The notes under the pieces were generated by a model. That model worked only from the letters and a program-made list of their open reading frames with translations, ran no database searches and was not told where the DNA came from. Shown piece by piece: positions 12,501 through 23,800 of a stretch of DNA of 64,000 nt; positions within the stretch are counted from its first letter, which is position 1, and the number at the start of each line of letters is the position of its first letter. This stretch comes from Drosophila miranda. Taxonomy: Eukaryota > Arthropoda > Insecta > Diptera > Drosophilidae. Location of the stretch: assembly GCF_003369915.1 (NCBI RefSeq), contig NC_046676.1:21434001-21498000 (forward strand). Reading direction: 5' to 3'. The position numbers were made by a program, and so were the translations under genes.

Positions 12501-13613
12501 ATACCCGATACTCAAAATGAGTATTGGGGTATATTAGATTTGTGGTAAAAGTGGATGTGTGTAACGTCCAGAAGGAATCGTTTCCGACCCCATAAATGAT
12601 ATATATTCTTGATCAGCATCAATAGCCGAGTCGATTGAGCCATGTCTGTCTGTCCGTCCGTCCGTCTGTCCGTCTGTCCGTCTGTCCGTCCCCTTCAGCG
12701 CCTAGTGCTCAAAGACTATAAGAGCTAGAGCAACGATGTTTCGGATCCAGACTTCTGTGATATGTCACTGCTACAAAAATATTTCAAAACTTCGCCCCGC
12801 CCACTTCCGCCCCCACAAAGGGCGAAAATCTGTGGCATCCACAATTTTAAAGATACGAGAAAACCAAAAACGCAGAATCGTAGAGAATGACCATTTTTTT
12901 TAGAATGCAGAATCTGAATTGGATCGTATTATTATTATAGCCAGCATCAAGAAAACAATTTCATTTTTTCTCGCCCTGTCTCTCTCTAACACACACGTAG
13001 CATAGGCGGCTTTGCTTAGAGTAAAACATTAGCGCCTAGATCTCAGAGACTATAAAAGCTAGAGCAACCAAATTTGGTATCCACACTCCTAATATACCGG
13101 ACCGAGACGAGTTTGCTTCAAAATTTCGCCACACCCCCTTCCGCCCCCGCAAAGGATGCAAATCTGGGGATATTCACAAATCTCAGAGACTATTAAGGCT
13201 AGAGTAACCAAATTTAGTATCCGCACTCCTGTTAGATCTCACTATAAAACGTATATCTCAAAATTTCGCCCCACCCCCTTCCGCCCCCACAAAGGACGAA
13301 AATCTGTTGCATCCACAATATTGAAGATACGAGAAAACTAGAAACGCAGAATCATAGATAATGACCATATCTATCAGATTGCTAAATCTGGATCAGATCA
13401 GATAAATTTAATAGCCAGGAGGAAAAAATCAATTTGCAGTGGCTACGCAGCCCCCGACGTCACGCTCATACTGATTTTCTGTCTCTCTCGCACGCACTCT
13501 TTGTTGTGTCGTTTAATATTAGCGGCGTCTGCCGGAGGAGAGCCATACTGACTTAGTATCGGGTATAACTGTAGAGTTGCGGTCTCCGCAGCAACTCACA
13601 ACGTTCCCCCTCG
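12501..13613. mobile_element. Non-autonomous Helentron/DINE-1-like element
   Basis: This 1.1-kb insertion is present only in copy 2 of the long repeat. Copy 1 shows the empty site, a run of T at 964-969. It begins ATACCCGATACT and carries the reverse complement AGTATCGGGTAT at 13555-13566. A hairpin (GAGTTGC at 13574-13580, GCAACTC at 13591-13597) lies close to the 3' end. Its left part has the fly DINE-1-type block GTTTCCGACC, then TTGATCAGCATC, AGCCGAGTCGAT and a CCGTCTGT array near 12645-12690. Three imperfect internal repeats (about 12700-12850, 13022-13160, 13182-13330) share AGACTATAAAAGCTAGAG and TTCGCCCC words. It lies within a T run with no clear target duplication, as expected of Helentrons inserting at TT. 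It encodes no protein. Confidence 0.75.
12645..12690. repeat. CCGTCTGT tandem array inside the mobile element
   Basis: Short tandem units of CTGTCCGTC type are found here. This array is typical of the left part of DINE-1-like Helentrons and supports the element call. Confidence 0.85.
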
Positions 13614-13846
13614 TTTTTATGTATTTTTTGTGTCACTTTTCTGCTGTTAAATTAGCGCTTCAGGAAATGGAGGGAGGGGGGGGGGGAGTTTAAGCTGTCC
13701 ATTAACCCATTTTGGTTAGCGAAATATTGAAAGGGAGGAAGATTATAGAAGGGTCTGCCACTCGCGGATATGGCAAGAAGAGCAAACAAGTTTGTGCCCT
13801 AAGTCATTCGTTTCCTTTGTGGCCTTTTGTAACTGGAAAATTATGG

Positions 13847-14407
13847 GCCCAGCTACTGCAAGCGCAGGCGAAGGCGCAGGCGAAACCTGTAGTAAAAATA
13901 TGCAGTTATCCTTGAGATTACGGTTCATCAGCGAGGCTCTATAAATATATACAAGGAGAATATGGGAACTCTCTCCCTCTCTGTCTTTCTCTCTCAGTGA
14001 GTCGCAGAGCGGCTTTTCAGCAGGAAATGATGCCCAAAAGCAGCAGCAGCAACAGTAACCATAAACACAAACAGTTGCCAATTTGGCAGCAACAACAAAC
14101 ACGATGAAGTGGAGGCCTAAAAGCCTGAAAGCCTGAGAAGAAGAAGCAGCCGCTTAACGAGCGGCATGCATAAAATATGCCCTTTGTGTGTCGGGACATT
14201 GCATTGCTGATCTCCTGATTGCAGCCGGTTGTCGGTCCCGGTCTCGGTCCCAAGAAGCAGAGTTTTTAATAAAAATGTCAAGTCTTATGAGTGGGCAGTA
14301 TGAATGGACGGCCAGGCGGGAAGCGGGGGAATGCGAAACGGGTAACAATGAGTTGGCAATTATCGAGCTCCTTGGCTAATACGGATATGGTACTTACTTA
14401 AGGACTG
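13847..14407. other. 561-bp segment present only in copy 2
   Basis: Copy 1 passes directly from AAATTATGG to ACTGGGAAAA (1192-1210); copy 2 has 561 extra bases between the same flanks. The extra DNA has no inverted ends, no hallmark of a known transposon and no gene. It starts with GCGCAGGCGAAGGCGCAGGCG-type repeats. ACTG occurs at its right junction, so a deletion in copy 1 by short-homology repair is as likely as an insertion in copy 2. Confidence 0.8.
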
Positions 14408-16080
14408 ACTGGGAAAACAAGGCTGTTGGGGAGCCCCAGAGAATGTCTCTCTGAATACACTGCTTTCCCTATTAATGCACTGCTTGTTATGTTCACATGG
14501 AACCCCTGCTTTTTAAACAGCTGACCTGCGAAGAATAATTTTCAATCAGTGCTTACAATCACTTGATAATGGCAACTGATCGATTAACTTTTGAGCACAG
14601 TCCCATTAGTGATTTATTTCGTGCGCCCACATCAGAATCCTCCCACACCAGGGCACACCATGAAACCAATCCAGTCAGTCATCAGCTTTTTAGGTGAGTT
14701 TCATATTCGCATAAGTAGTCCTCGGATCAAGGCATTTCAGCCGCCATCAGTCGATCTGCCAGAGAAGTGCATCATTTGGCAAAAGAATTCAATTCAGAGT
14801 GTGTTGGCGTGAGGAGAAGCAGGCAAAGGAGGACAGAGACGTCGAGGGAGTCCCACTTCAAAAGCCATTCAACTCTTGATTGACGGTGGCAGTGGGGACC
14901 GCACTCTCAAGTGTTATTTGCTTTAATAACCACTCGAGAATTGCATATCTTCGTGCGGACGGAGTGGTGGTGAGCTGGTGCGCCGGTCGTTGACCCTCCA
15001 TTTGGTGGAAGCCAATTCCGATCCACTTAGCGGCTTCAGAGGGCTCAGAGTGCCCAAAGCACTTGGCGACTCATTGAGCTTTGAGTATGGCTTCTATGCG
15101 TATGATATCTGGCCCACGCCCAGTCACGCCCAATTTCGAGTGGCACCCGCAGCCAAATGAAGCCTCAAGCCCCCAAAGAATATGCAAATGCGGTGGGAGA
15201 ACAAAAGCAAATCAAAGTAAGCCCCAATGGGGGAATCAAAGAAACCTTGCTGTTCACACAATAAATCACGACAACCAGAACAGCCATACCCATAGCGATA
15301 GCTCTGGCTCTGGCTATAGCCATTGTAATTACAACAGCAACGGCAACAGCAACAATAGACATCTGGCCGACAAAACTAAGCCAAGACTGTTGACCATTTT
15401 GTCGCTGAAGCGTGCGGCAAAATGTTTTGTTTTGTTTTTTTTTCTTGTCTGTGTCTGTGTCTGTCTTTTGTTGGGTTATTCTTTATATTCGCCAAAGGCA
15501 AAGACAAACACGCAGAAAAAAAGGAGGCGAAATTATGCGGAAAATTACAATGCATAGAAATTTTGTGCCGTTGAGCGACAGATCTAATCGTGAATTATGT
15601 ATTTCTGGGTGTAGGCTAAGGTTGCATAACCTATCCCTTGATATTTTATGTCTTCGTATTGTCCAAAGAGAAAGAGAGACAGAGAGAGAGTTTATGGATC
15701 GGTTATGCAAGATCAACGAAATAATCTCAAAATTGATTTCACATTTGCCATTCTCTTTCCAACGCTCGAAATCATTTCGAAATGTGCCCTCGGAGAACAC
15801 AGAATAACGGCCGAAGAGGGGAATAACTAACCATTTATTTTTGGTACGGTAGTAAATGATCCTTCTTGGCTATGAAGATAAAATAGAGCAGAATTGAGCT
15901 TTTAATAGGTACTAACCCGTACTAACAAAAGATATTATTACTGATCTGCCAACTGTTCACACGGCTTGATCTCCAATTCAAGTGCCTAGAACAAGTATGA
16001 TAAATCTGTTTACCCAAGAACCTCCATTCGATCCATCTAAAATCCCCCCATTCGGGGCATAACTCTGATTTAATGCAATA

Positions 16081-19000
16081 CGTAGTCCGACAGACAGAAA
16101 AACAATCCCTTTTGGCAATATAGCCAGCCGTTGATGCCATGCCAAAGCGAATTCTCGTTGCCACTTGCATTTAAATTGAAACAACTCACTTAGTATGGCT
16201 GTTGCGCCACTTCACTCGGAGGTAAGGTTGGAGCAGACACAGAAACAGAAACAGATGCAGATGGAGCCCAGATATAGAGCTGGAGATAGGGTGAGGAAAA
16301 AATACAGTTCTATTACTTAATATGCAACACTAATGCGAACAATGGCAGCACGACATCGTGGCCCAAGAAAAACCAACCGAAGCCCAAAAAAGCAGAAACC
16401 AAAGACCCAGACACACGATCCTTCAGTTTTTGTTACAGTCTGGTCTCTAGTCTCCAGACATTCAATCAACACCGCCGCGACTTATAGACCTACAAAAACC
16501 ACAAACTTAGAAAGGCAACCCGCACACCAGACCCAACCATGTTTGGGGGGAAAAATGGAAAAGGTTGGCTCAAATGGAGTACGAGGAGGCGGACCCTGGG
16601 CGGTCAACAGCTTTTCACACCTTCTCGCATACAGTTCACCGGGGATCAGTCGAGTTCTGGTCGGTCCAGTCCGCAGTTCAGTTACGTACGTGATACAGTT
16701 TTCTATGCTCCATTGACGGCATTCTATTTGGAGATCTGGCTACGTGTCTGGGGTTCGGTATTTGATACTCGTTTGTATTTGTTCTACCCCCTGAAGGGGT
16801 TTGTTTGCTTGGAATCTATGGGAGATTGGGAGATTGTTGAGTGCCACTGACAATGGCAAGGAATTTCGGTTCGTTGTTGGAATGATAATTCAAGTACAAT
16901 CTGGAGCAGACCTGAAGCTAATGTCAGAGATCTAAAACAAGATTAGGAGCTTCAGGAGGTACTTTAAAGTGGATCTGTGTCCATTAGAAAGGAGTGCTTT
17001 ATTCTTATTACATCATTTTCATGAATATCTTAATCGGAATCTAAAAATCAGGCATGGGTTAATACAGGAGTAAAAAAGGGGATAACTGGTAGAAGATTGA
17101 ATGTTCTTTTTGATCTTTGTCTGATTTGGTCTGTGCTTAAGGTTCTTTATTCAGTTTTCACTCTTGTGTGGTGCTTTTTTTTTGCACTCTGACGATTATT
17201 GACCGCGATTTATGGCCTGGCCAGAGCCAAGCCAAGCCCAGTTATGGCCATGCCATACAAAGTTGTATGCCACTCCAGCACTAGCACAGCACCCGACAAT
17301 CTCTGTGTTTTTATCTTGTTGATTCCACTGCGAGTACGAGTATTTGCAATCGCGAAAAGAAACTCGTTTGCATTTGGGCTCGTAATTTAGTTTTAATATT
17401 TGCAATATAATTTTGTTGCTGCTTTTATTAGAGCACGCTTTGCAAATTACATAAAGCTATAGGAGTAACCAACCGAAAGGAGAAGCAGAAAAATAAATGT
17501 TAAATAAAAACAAAAATAAGAGCGGCTACAAAAAATGAACGCAAACAAAGTGCAGTCGCACCTCGAAAAAAAAAAACAAGCCAAAATGAAAATCATGGCA
17601 CGAGCAGCTCCACTGGGAGCTGATGAAGCAGCCAAAAGGGGGAGGGTAACGGAGGGGGAGAGGCACAGGGAGAGGAAACCGGAAAACACCACAGACGACG
17701 CGCAGAAGAGCCAACATTCAAGTGTGAAGCACAAATCAAACATCAAATAATTGATAGAATATTGACGATGTGCCTCAGACCAAATAAACCAAAAGCAACC
17801 AAAAAATGCAAATCAGCTGCGGCCTTTCACCCAAACGATTTGGAGGGACTCCACGGACCAACTTTGAACCCAGCACGAGCTCCGAAAACGAAAAGCCAGC
17901 CAAACGAAGGGCCAAAGTCTGGATTGGGCTGTTGTTGGAGCTTGTTTGCCTCTGGGCCAAGTCGTGAGTCTCTCTCCATCGCCATCTGTGTGTGTGTTTG
18001 TGTGTGTGTGTGCGGGGAGGCAAATGCCACCCGCACACGCTGCCCGGCAGCTCAGGGGAGCTGGAATTGAACCAGTTTTGGTTTTTGGCCATTCGCGGGA
18101 GTGGTATCGAGCAATGGCAACACTAAAACCGGCTAAAGAATTTCCCAGCTAAGAAGTTTTTCATGTTCGTTTGCCATTTTCATCAGTCCATGATCCCAGA
18201 GCAATGCTTTTGTCTTTTTGTGGCTGTCCTTTTATGCCGCAGTTATCGAAAGGTAGACCAAACGCCATCGCCGTCTGAGTGCGAGAGATTCTGGGCTTTA
18301 TTTGGCGTTCATTTGTTGTTTCCCTAATGAATGTCTAATTTCTCATAATTTTCCAATCGAAAACTTTCTTCAAATTATGAATTTTCCTCTGATGTTTTTA
18401 TTTCCTTAAATCAATTTTCTACAAAACTACCTCGAACCCATAAACATAAAGTAAAATTGTAAATCGATGGATACATAATTGTTTAATTTCCAAAATCAAG
18501 CGAAAACCAATAAAAAATTGACTCGAATCCAAGAGAGATGAGCGATGGTAATTTCACTTTCGTTTTGGGCCTTGCCTTGGGGGGCTTTCGCTCAACAGAT
18601 TCATTCATTTCACCGCCCCAGACTGACCTCAGCGGGTATTATGTAAGGTATTTTTTTTGTTTTGGTTTTGAACAGCAGCCGCAACCACGCCACGCCCATC
18701 AGTGGCGTTGCCGTTGTTCGGAGGAAGGTTTTAACTTAAATGGTTTACAAATTTATGCGGTTTTCACCGAAAAATGCTTTCAATTTTGTGTTCCCAGGGG
18801 GGAAGGGGTGGGACAGTAACACCGATGAGGAATGTTGCCCCTTTATGGCATATAACCCAGATATTATCTAAAATCTGAATGAAATGAGCAGCAGACAAAC
18901 ACTCTGTAACAGTTGTAAATGCACTCGAGTCTGCTTGCGCTAGCCAAGCGGCCAAGCAGTGCAACAGTTTCGCAGTCACCTGCTTCCCCATTGACCAAAA

Positions 19001-20812
19001 TTCACTTAAGATTATTATTGGCGCACAAGTTGCACTATTTATGCAAATACTTGAAGCGAACGAGACATAAAAGAGGAAAACAAAGTCGAAAAACGTATGC
19101 CGAACCAGTTTAAATTGCTTTACGCTCGCTTACTGGATTTCATAATTGATTTATGAATATTTTGCCCGAGCCCCAATTTCCGACTCGACTCACACAATAT
19201 CCGCCTTTCGGCCAGTGAGAGAAATACGGCAAAGTTCCAATCAATCATCGGCGTACAAAACCCCAGCTCAGCCAAGGACATGGCGGCTTTTGTGGCAATT
19301 AGAATGCGCCTGCCCCTTGAAATGGAACACCCAGCACACACCCGCACAAAGAACGCAAGAACCCAAGACTTCTGATCGGACCGAACAACATTCTAATCCC
19401 AGCAAGAACCTGTTTATGAGTCGTGTCGCTCACGCTTCGCAATTATTTCTGCCTTACTCGTAATTGTATTTAATTTGTGTCTGTACTTTGAAGAGCCAGT
19501 GGGAGTGCTTCTGTGGCTGTGTGGCTGTATGGCTGTATGGCTGCTGTCTCTGGCTGTGAGGCAATTAGAAACCCGACACTTGACTCTTACTTTGAGGGTG
19601 TGTAGTGGTTCTACGAGTTAGCGACCACATTCCCCGGGTGACATGTCTTGGACCTCACAGCCTAGGGTGTTTAATTAAAGGTTTCCAGATTCCAGATTCC
19701 CTGTTAGCTGCATTGATTAACGATTGGTGTTCGACTGCTGGAATGTTCTAAAAATATATGCATCTATTTCTTTTGGATTTCCTGCATTAAGCGAGGGTAA
19801 CTTCATTATGATCGAAGACAGATATTTCTCTTCATCCCAAACATATTCTTACGATCACGATCGCTCTTTTCCAAGAACTTTGTACTAAATATTTCTTTTA
19901 TTTGCTGCAACTTGTTGGCTAGCCACTTGGCAAACTGCCAAACATCTGGTGGCTACCCCTGGTGGAGTTTTTTCCGCGAGTAGACGTGAAATTCGTTTAT
20001 TTGCTGACAAACGTTTGGGGCTTAGCATTTTGCTATTTGCCATTTGCTACTTGCCACACATTTGGCGCTGCGGGGAGCGCATGCTGCCCCTCGCCGCACC
20101 CTGCAACAATGTTTGTCTAACAATAACCGCCACCACAGAGCGGACAGAGATACACTCGGAAAAACTGTTTATTTGTTGAACACTGATTCTACAAAATATA
20201 CGAATTTCGGACACCAGTTTTCGCCGAGTGTAGTGGAGAAGGCAACCAGCTGGAGAGTTGTCGGACGAACCGCCTTGCAACAGTTTTCTTTGTTTTCGCT
20301 GCTTGCGTTTGGTTTGGTTTACTTTTTGTGTAACAAGTTTGCATATGTAATTAACCAGCAGTCAGTAGTCAGTAGTCAGTAGTCAGTGGAGTGCGAGTAT
20401 TAGTAAATATAATTAAAAACTAAATTGGAATTTGTGTTGAGCAAACACCCACCTCCACCACCTCTGATGCAAGCAGACACCATGGCAACATCCAACCAAA
20501 TATTCTATCATATAGAGAGCCCGACAGACAAACGACTTGGGCGACAAACTTTCAGCTTTGGCGCCTGAAAAAGTTCTGGGCTGGGCTGGGCTGGGCCGGG
20601 CCTGACATTGACCTTGGAGTGGGCTGAGAGCATTATTTTCTAATTAGCAAATAGCCGGAGGAGTCTTGTCTTGTCTGAGCCGCCACCACTTGACAGAGTT
20701 CTCAAGTTTGTCTTTGATATTATCGCTCGCGATCTGAGTCGGAAGCTTATTGTTCTCTGTTTTTTTTTCTTCTTTCGATTTTGTTTCCTTTGATGCTTTT
20801 ACGGGTATTGTT
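16081..20812. other. Non-coding stretch upstream of the mucin-like gene
   Basis: No exon is supported. Notable contents are poly-A and poly-T tracts, a CA/GT-rich tract near 17985-18015, GGCTGTAT repeats near 19517-19555 and an AGTCAGT array at 20359-20389. A TGGGC pentamer run lies near 20575-20600. The 5' end of the downstream gene is probably somewhere in 20100-20812, but no promoter can be fixed. Confidence 0.55.
20359..20389. repeat. AGTCAGT minisatellite
   Basis: Four tandem 7-bp units of CAGTAGT/AGTCAGT type lie about 420 bp before the start codon of the mucin-like gene. No function is implied. Confidence 0.85.
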
Positions 20813-23800
20813 ATGTTTCTTTTATCATTATCTTTTGCGTTGGTTCTGATCACATCGGCCAAGTCCATTAAAAGTGAGTAAATTAAATGAAATTATCTAT
20901 TTTGTCAAGACCAAAATAATCACAAGAGTAATAATAGTATCGGGTTTACTGAACTGGGCGTGGGGGAATATGATGTCAGAGGTAGGAAATGAGTTATGCC
21001 TGGCCGAGCATCTGGGAATTTATGGGGTTACTCTCAGGCCTCGTCACTATACTTCTAACCATCCGCCAGGTAATGGCTGTGGGAGTGTCTTCATTTCGGG
21101 CGTTTATTACCCTTGATGGAAGATAACTTAAAAATCCGAAATTGATTGAGCCATTGTAGATTGCTTCTCACGGGCTTGTGCATCTTTGAGTTGGATTGCT
21201 AATTTTAGAATGAATCATAAAGAAATTCTCTACAAGCCACTTATTCAAGCAGTGCTTTCATAACTGCAATGCAAGCAGTGCTTTAAGAACTGCACTGCAA
21301 GCAGTGATCAGCTTCTTAAAACTGTTTCAATCGAATCTTCACAAAACTGTAAATGCAGCGGACGACCTTCAGTCAAAAATGAAGAAGCGGCAAAAAAAAT
21401 ACAAAAGCACCCGCGAATGCATGGCGGTGGAGAGCGGCCAGCCGAGAAACTTGATTAAAGTTAAGAAAACAAAAAAAAAACGTAAAGTTCAACTTGTTTC
21501 TGCCGTCACTTGTTGCTCTTTTCCAGTGCTTTTGTTGCTGCTGCACTTCTGTTGATGCTTTTGCGCCACGGCTTGACATTTCGCACAAACAAAAAAAAAA
21601 CGAGCGCTAGCTGGCACTGCAGCATTTCATGCTTTTATTTTCGCAATTGGTTGCAGCAACAATATGTACATCCATCCCCATCCCAATGGGATATAATGAA
21701 TCTTAAAATGCTCATGCTATTGTCACTGGCATAATTAGCGTGGATGCTCTCAAGCCAGCCCCCAATCGGCCACCAATTACACGTCGAAAGACGCCGAAAG
21801 ACGCGCGCGATGCGAAATCAGCAGCGGTCTGCGCCTCTGCCACCGTCAGCAAGTTTGAAATTCTTAGCTGAAAAAACCTGTAAATGTCAAACTGTCAGGT
21901 AAGCAGTGGAACGTAATTAGGCACAGTGGGTGTAAATAACACTACGTTAAATCCGAGAGGATGAAAACAAAATAATATTAAAATATGCCATACATTATCT
22001 GATTATCTCAATGTTGTAGTAAGACTGGTGCGGAAACGAGCACTCAATCTAGTTTTGTGTTTAATTTATTCATTTTTAATCACATTTAGATCTACGTCTT
22101 AAACAGTCAAAATTCTTCAGCTAGAACCAAAACCAATCCCACTGTGCGACCTGAACAGCAGAACACTTACTTGATGGGACTAGGGACCAGTTACCAGTAC
22201 CAATCGTCGATCAGAAACTGCAAATGGTATTGAACCGAACACACAACGCCCCATTGTCGTGGCTATTTCAGATGTTTCGGGCTGGCAAATGCCAAATCCA
22301 GCCGACAGTTTGAGAGGAACTAGCTTAGAGCGGTCCAGGCGGGCGGCAAAGTTGAAACAAATTTTGAAAGCCATTGTCGTTGAGGCCGGCGAGGCATTAA
22401 CTTTCAATGGGCTCAGCCTTTGCCACTGTTTGTCATATTGAGACTTGAACAAAGACTAACAAAGCTACAGCAACAATGTTATAGATTATTGTATTAAAAT
22501 TTATAGTTTGCGGATAGTCCTCCACATTGCAGTACAGCTGGGAAATTTCCATTTCTTTGGTGGGCACCATTTGACAGACTTGCGCAATTCAGAAAGTGGT
22601 GCACTCCCTTGGAAGTCTTCTACAACAAGTTTAAAACACGCTAAGTCCTGCAGGAAAGTGAATCCTTAGCAAAAGCTTTGGGCGGTGGAGAGTTTTGGCT
22701 GCATATTGTTAGCTTGAAAAGTGTTATCAAAAAGTTTATCAAACCAAACCCAAACGCCGGAGAATAATCATAGTAAAGCCCAACAATTCGAAACGAAGTC
22801 GTACTCGAATGATTCTTTATCGTCCTACTTTCGCATTTGTTCTAGAAATAGCAGGAAATAAAGGATATAGGGGATAGAGTGAGATTATTGGGTGCTCGAC
22901 ATCAAACTTGCGGGCTATCCAAAGTGTAACGGCCTTCTGAGGCCATCAGATCAGTGATTCCACTCAGGCAATTATAATAAATTCAAATTACGATCGATAG
23001 GCTTATTTATGCGACAACAGCCCGAAGGTGATCGTACCTAATGTAAACTTCTTTCTAGAAATAGGCAAATGTGTCACGACATATAAAAAAATCAATTGTT
23101 TTGATGGTTTTTCGATTTTGGGTCAAGTGGGCATAGAATACTAATAAGATGGATCTGAAATGGGAAAATATTTAAATAAAAGAAAATTAATTGTATTCAC
23201 TCACATCAGATCTGCAATGCCCACTTAGACACATGGAACAATAGTGCAGAGTCAACGGCAGAGGAGAGCGAACGATTTAATCTACCTTTTGCGGATTAGA
23301 GTTTGTAGGCTTGGGAAATACACAACAACTCTTGCCCAATCGCAGAAGGAAAAACTATATAAATATTTTATCAACCACAGATAAAAGCTAGTGGGTGGCT
23401 TTGGGTGGGATTCGAACTCTAGGTTCTTTTCTTTCAAAATCAAACCGAACACAGAAATACGAAATGTACGCGAAATTTAGAAGGCAGCGCCACCAAACGA
23501 AGCCGGTTGAAGTGTGCTCAATGGCCGTGTGATCTTATGGGCAAGCAGTTTAAGAATGACCGCGCAAGCAGTATTTTACTGTAGAATAAATGTAAAATAC
23601 ACACGAACTACATGTTCTATCCTCTAAATAAAGAGAAAAATAAGTGGGCCGCGACCTGATAGCTTCTAATTAAACATCTAGCGAGCAACATCTATGGTTG
23701 CCTTGGCATAAATATCTTGGTAATTTTTTTCGACACATCCCCAACCAATTAATCAATCCCTAAACTGATCCCAGCTCAACAATTTCGACAGCTTGCAGCG

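Larger units (their letters stand above)
11545..16080. repeat. Long direct repeat, copy 2
   Basis: Copy 2 of the window's left-end segment, starting at AGTGATTAAC and ending at TAATGCAATA, after which the two copies diverge abruptly (16081 versus 2875). It is longer than copy 1 because of a Helentron-like insertion (12501-13613) and a 561-bp stretch (13847-14407). Apart from these, identity by eye is above 99 percent. Such similarity means a very recent duplication, ongoing gene conversion, or two haplotypes placed in tandem by the assembler. Confidence 0.95.

Noticed and set aside
12501-13566. Reading the ATACCCGATACT/AGTATCGGGTAT pair as terminal inverted repeats of a cut-and-paste DNA transposon
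   Set aside because: The insertion extends about 47 bp beyond the right inverted word to a hairpin, there is no clear target-site duplication, and the internal DINE-1-type block points to a Helentron.
20047-20382. Open frames of 75-110 codons near 20.0-20.4 kb
   Set aside because: They include the AGTCAGT minisatellite and have no coherent protein features; the region is more likely leader or promoter DNA of the mucin-like gene.
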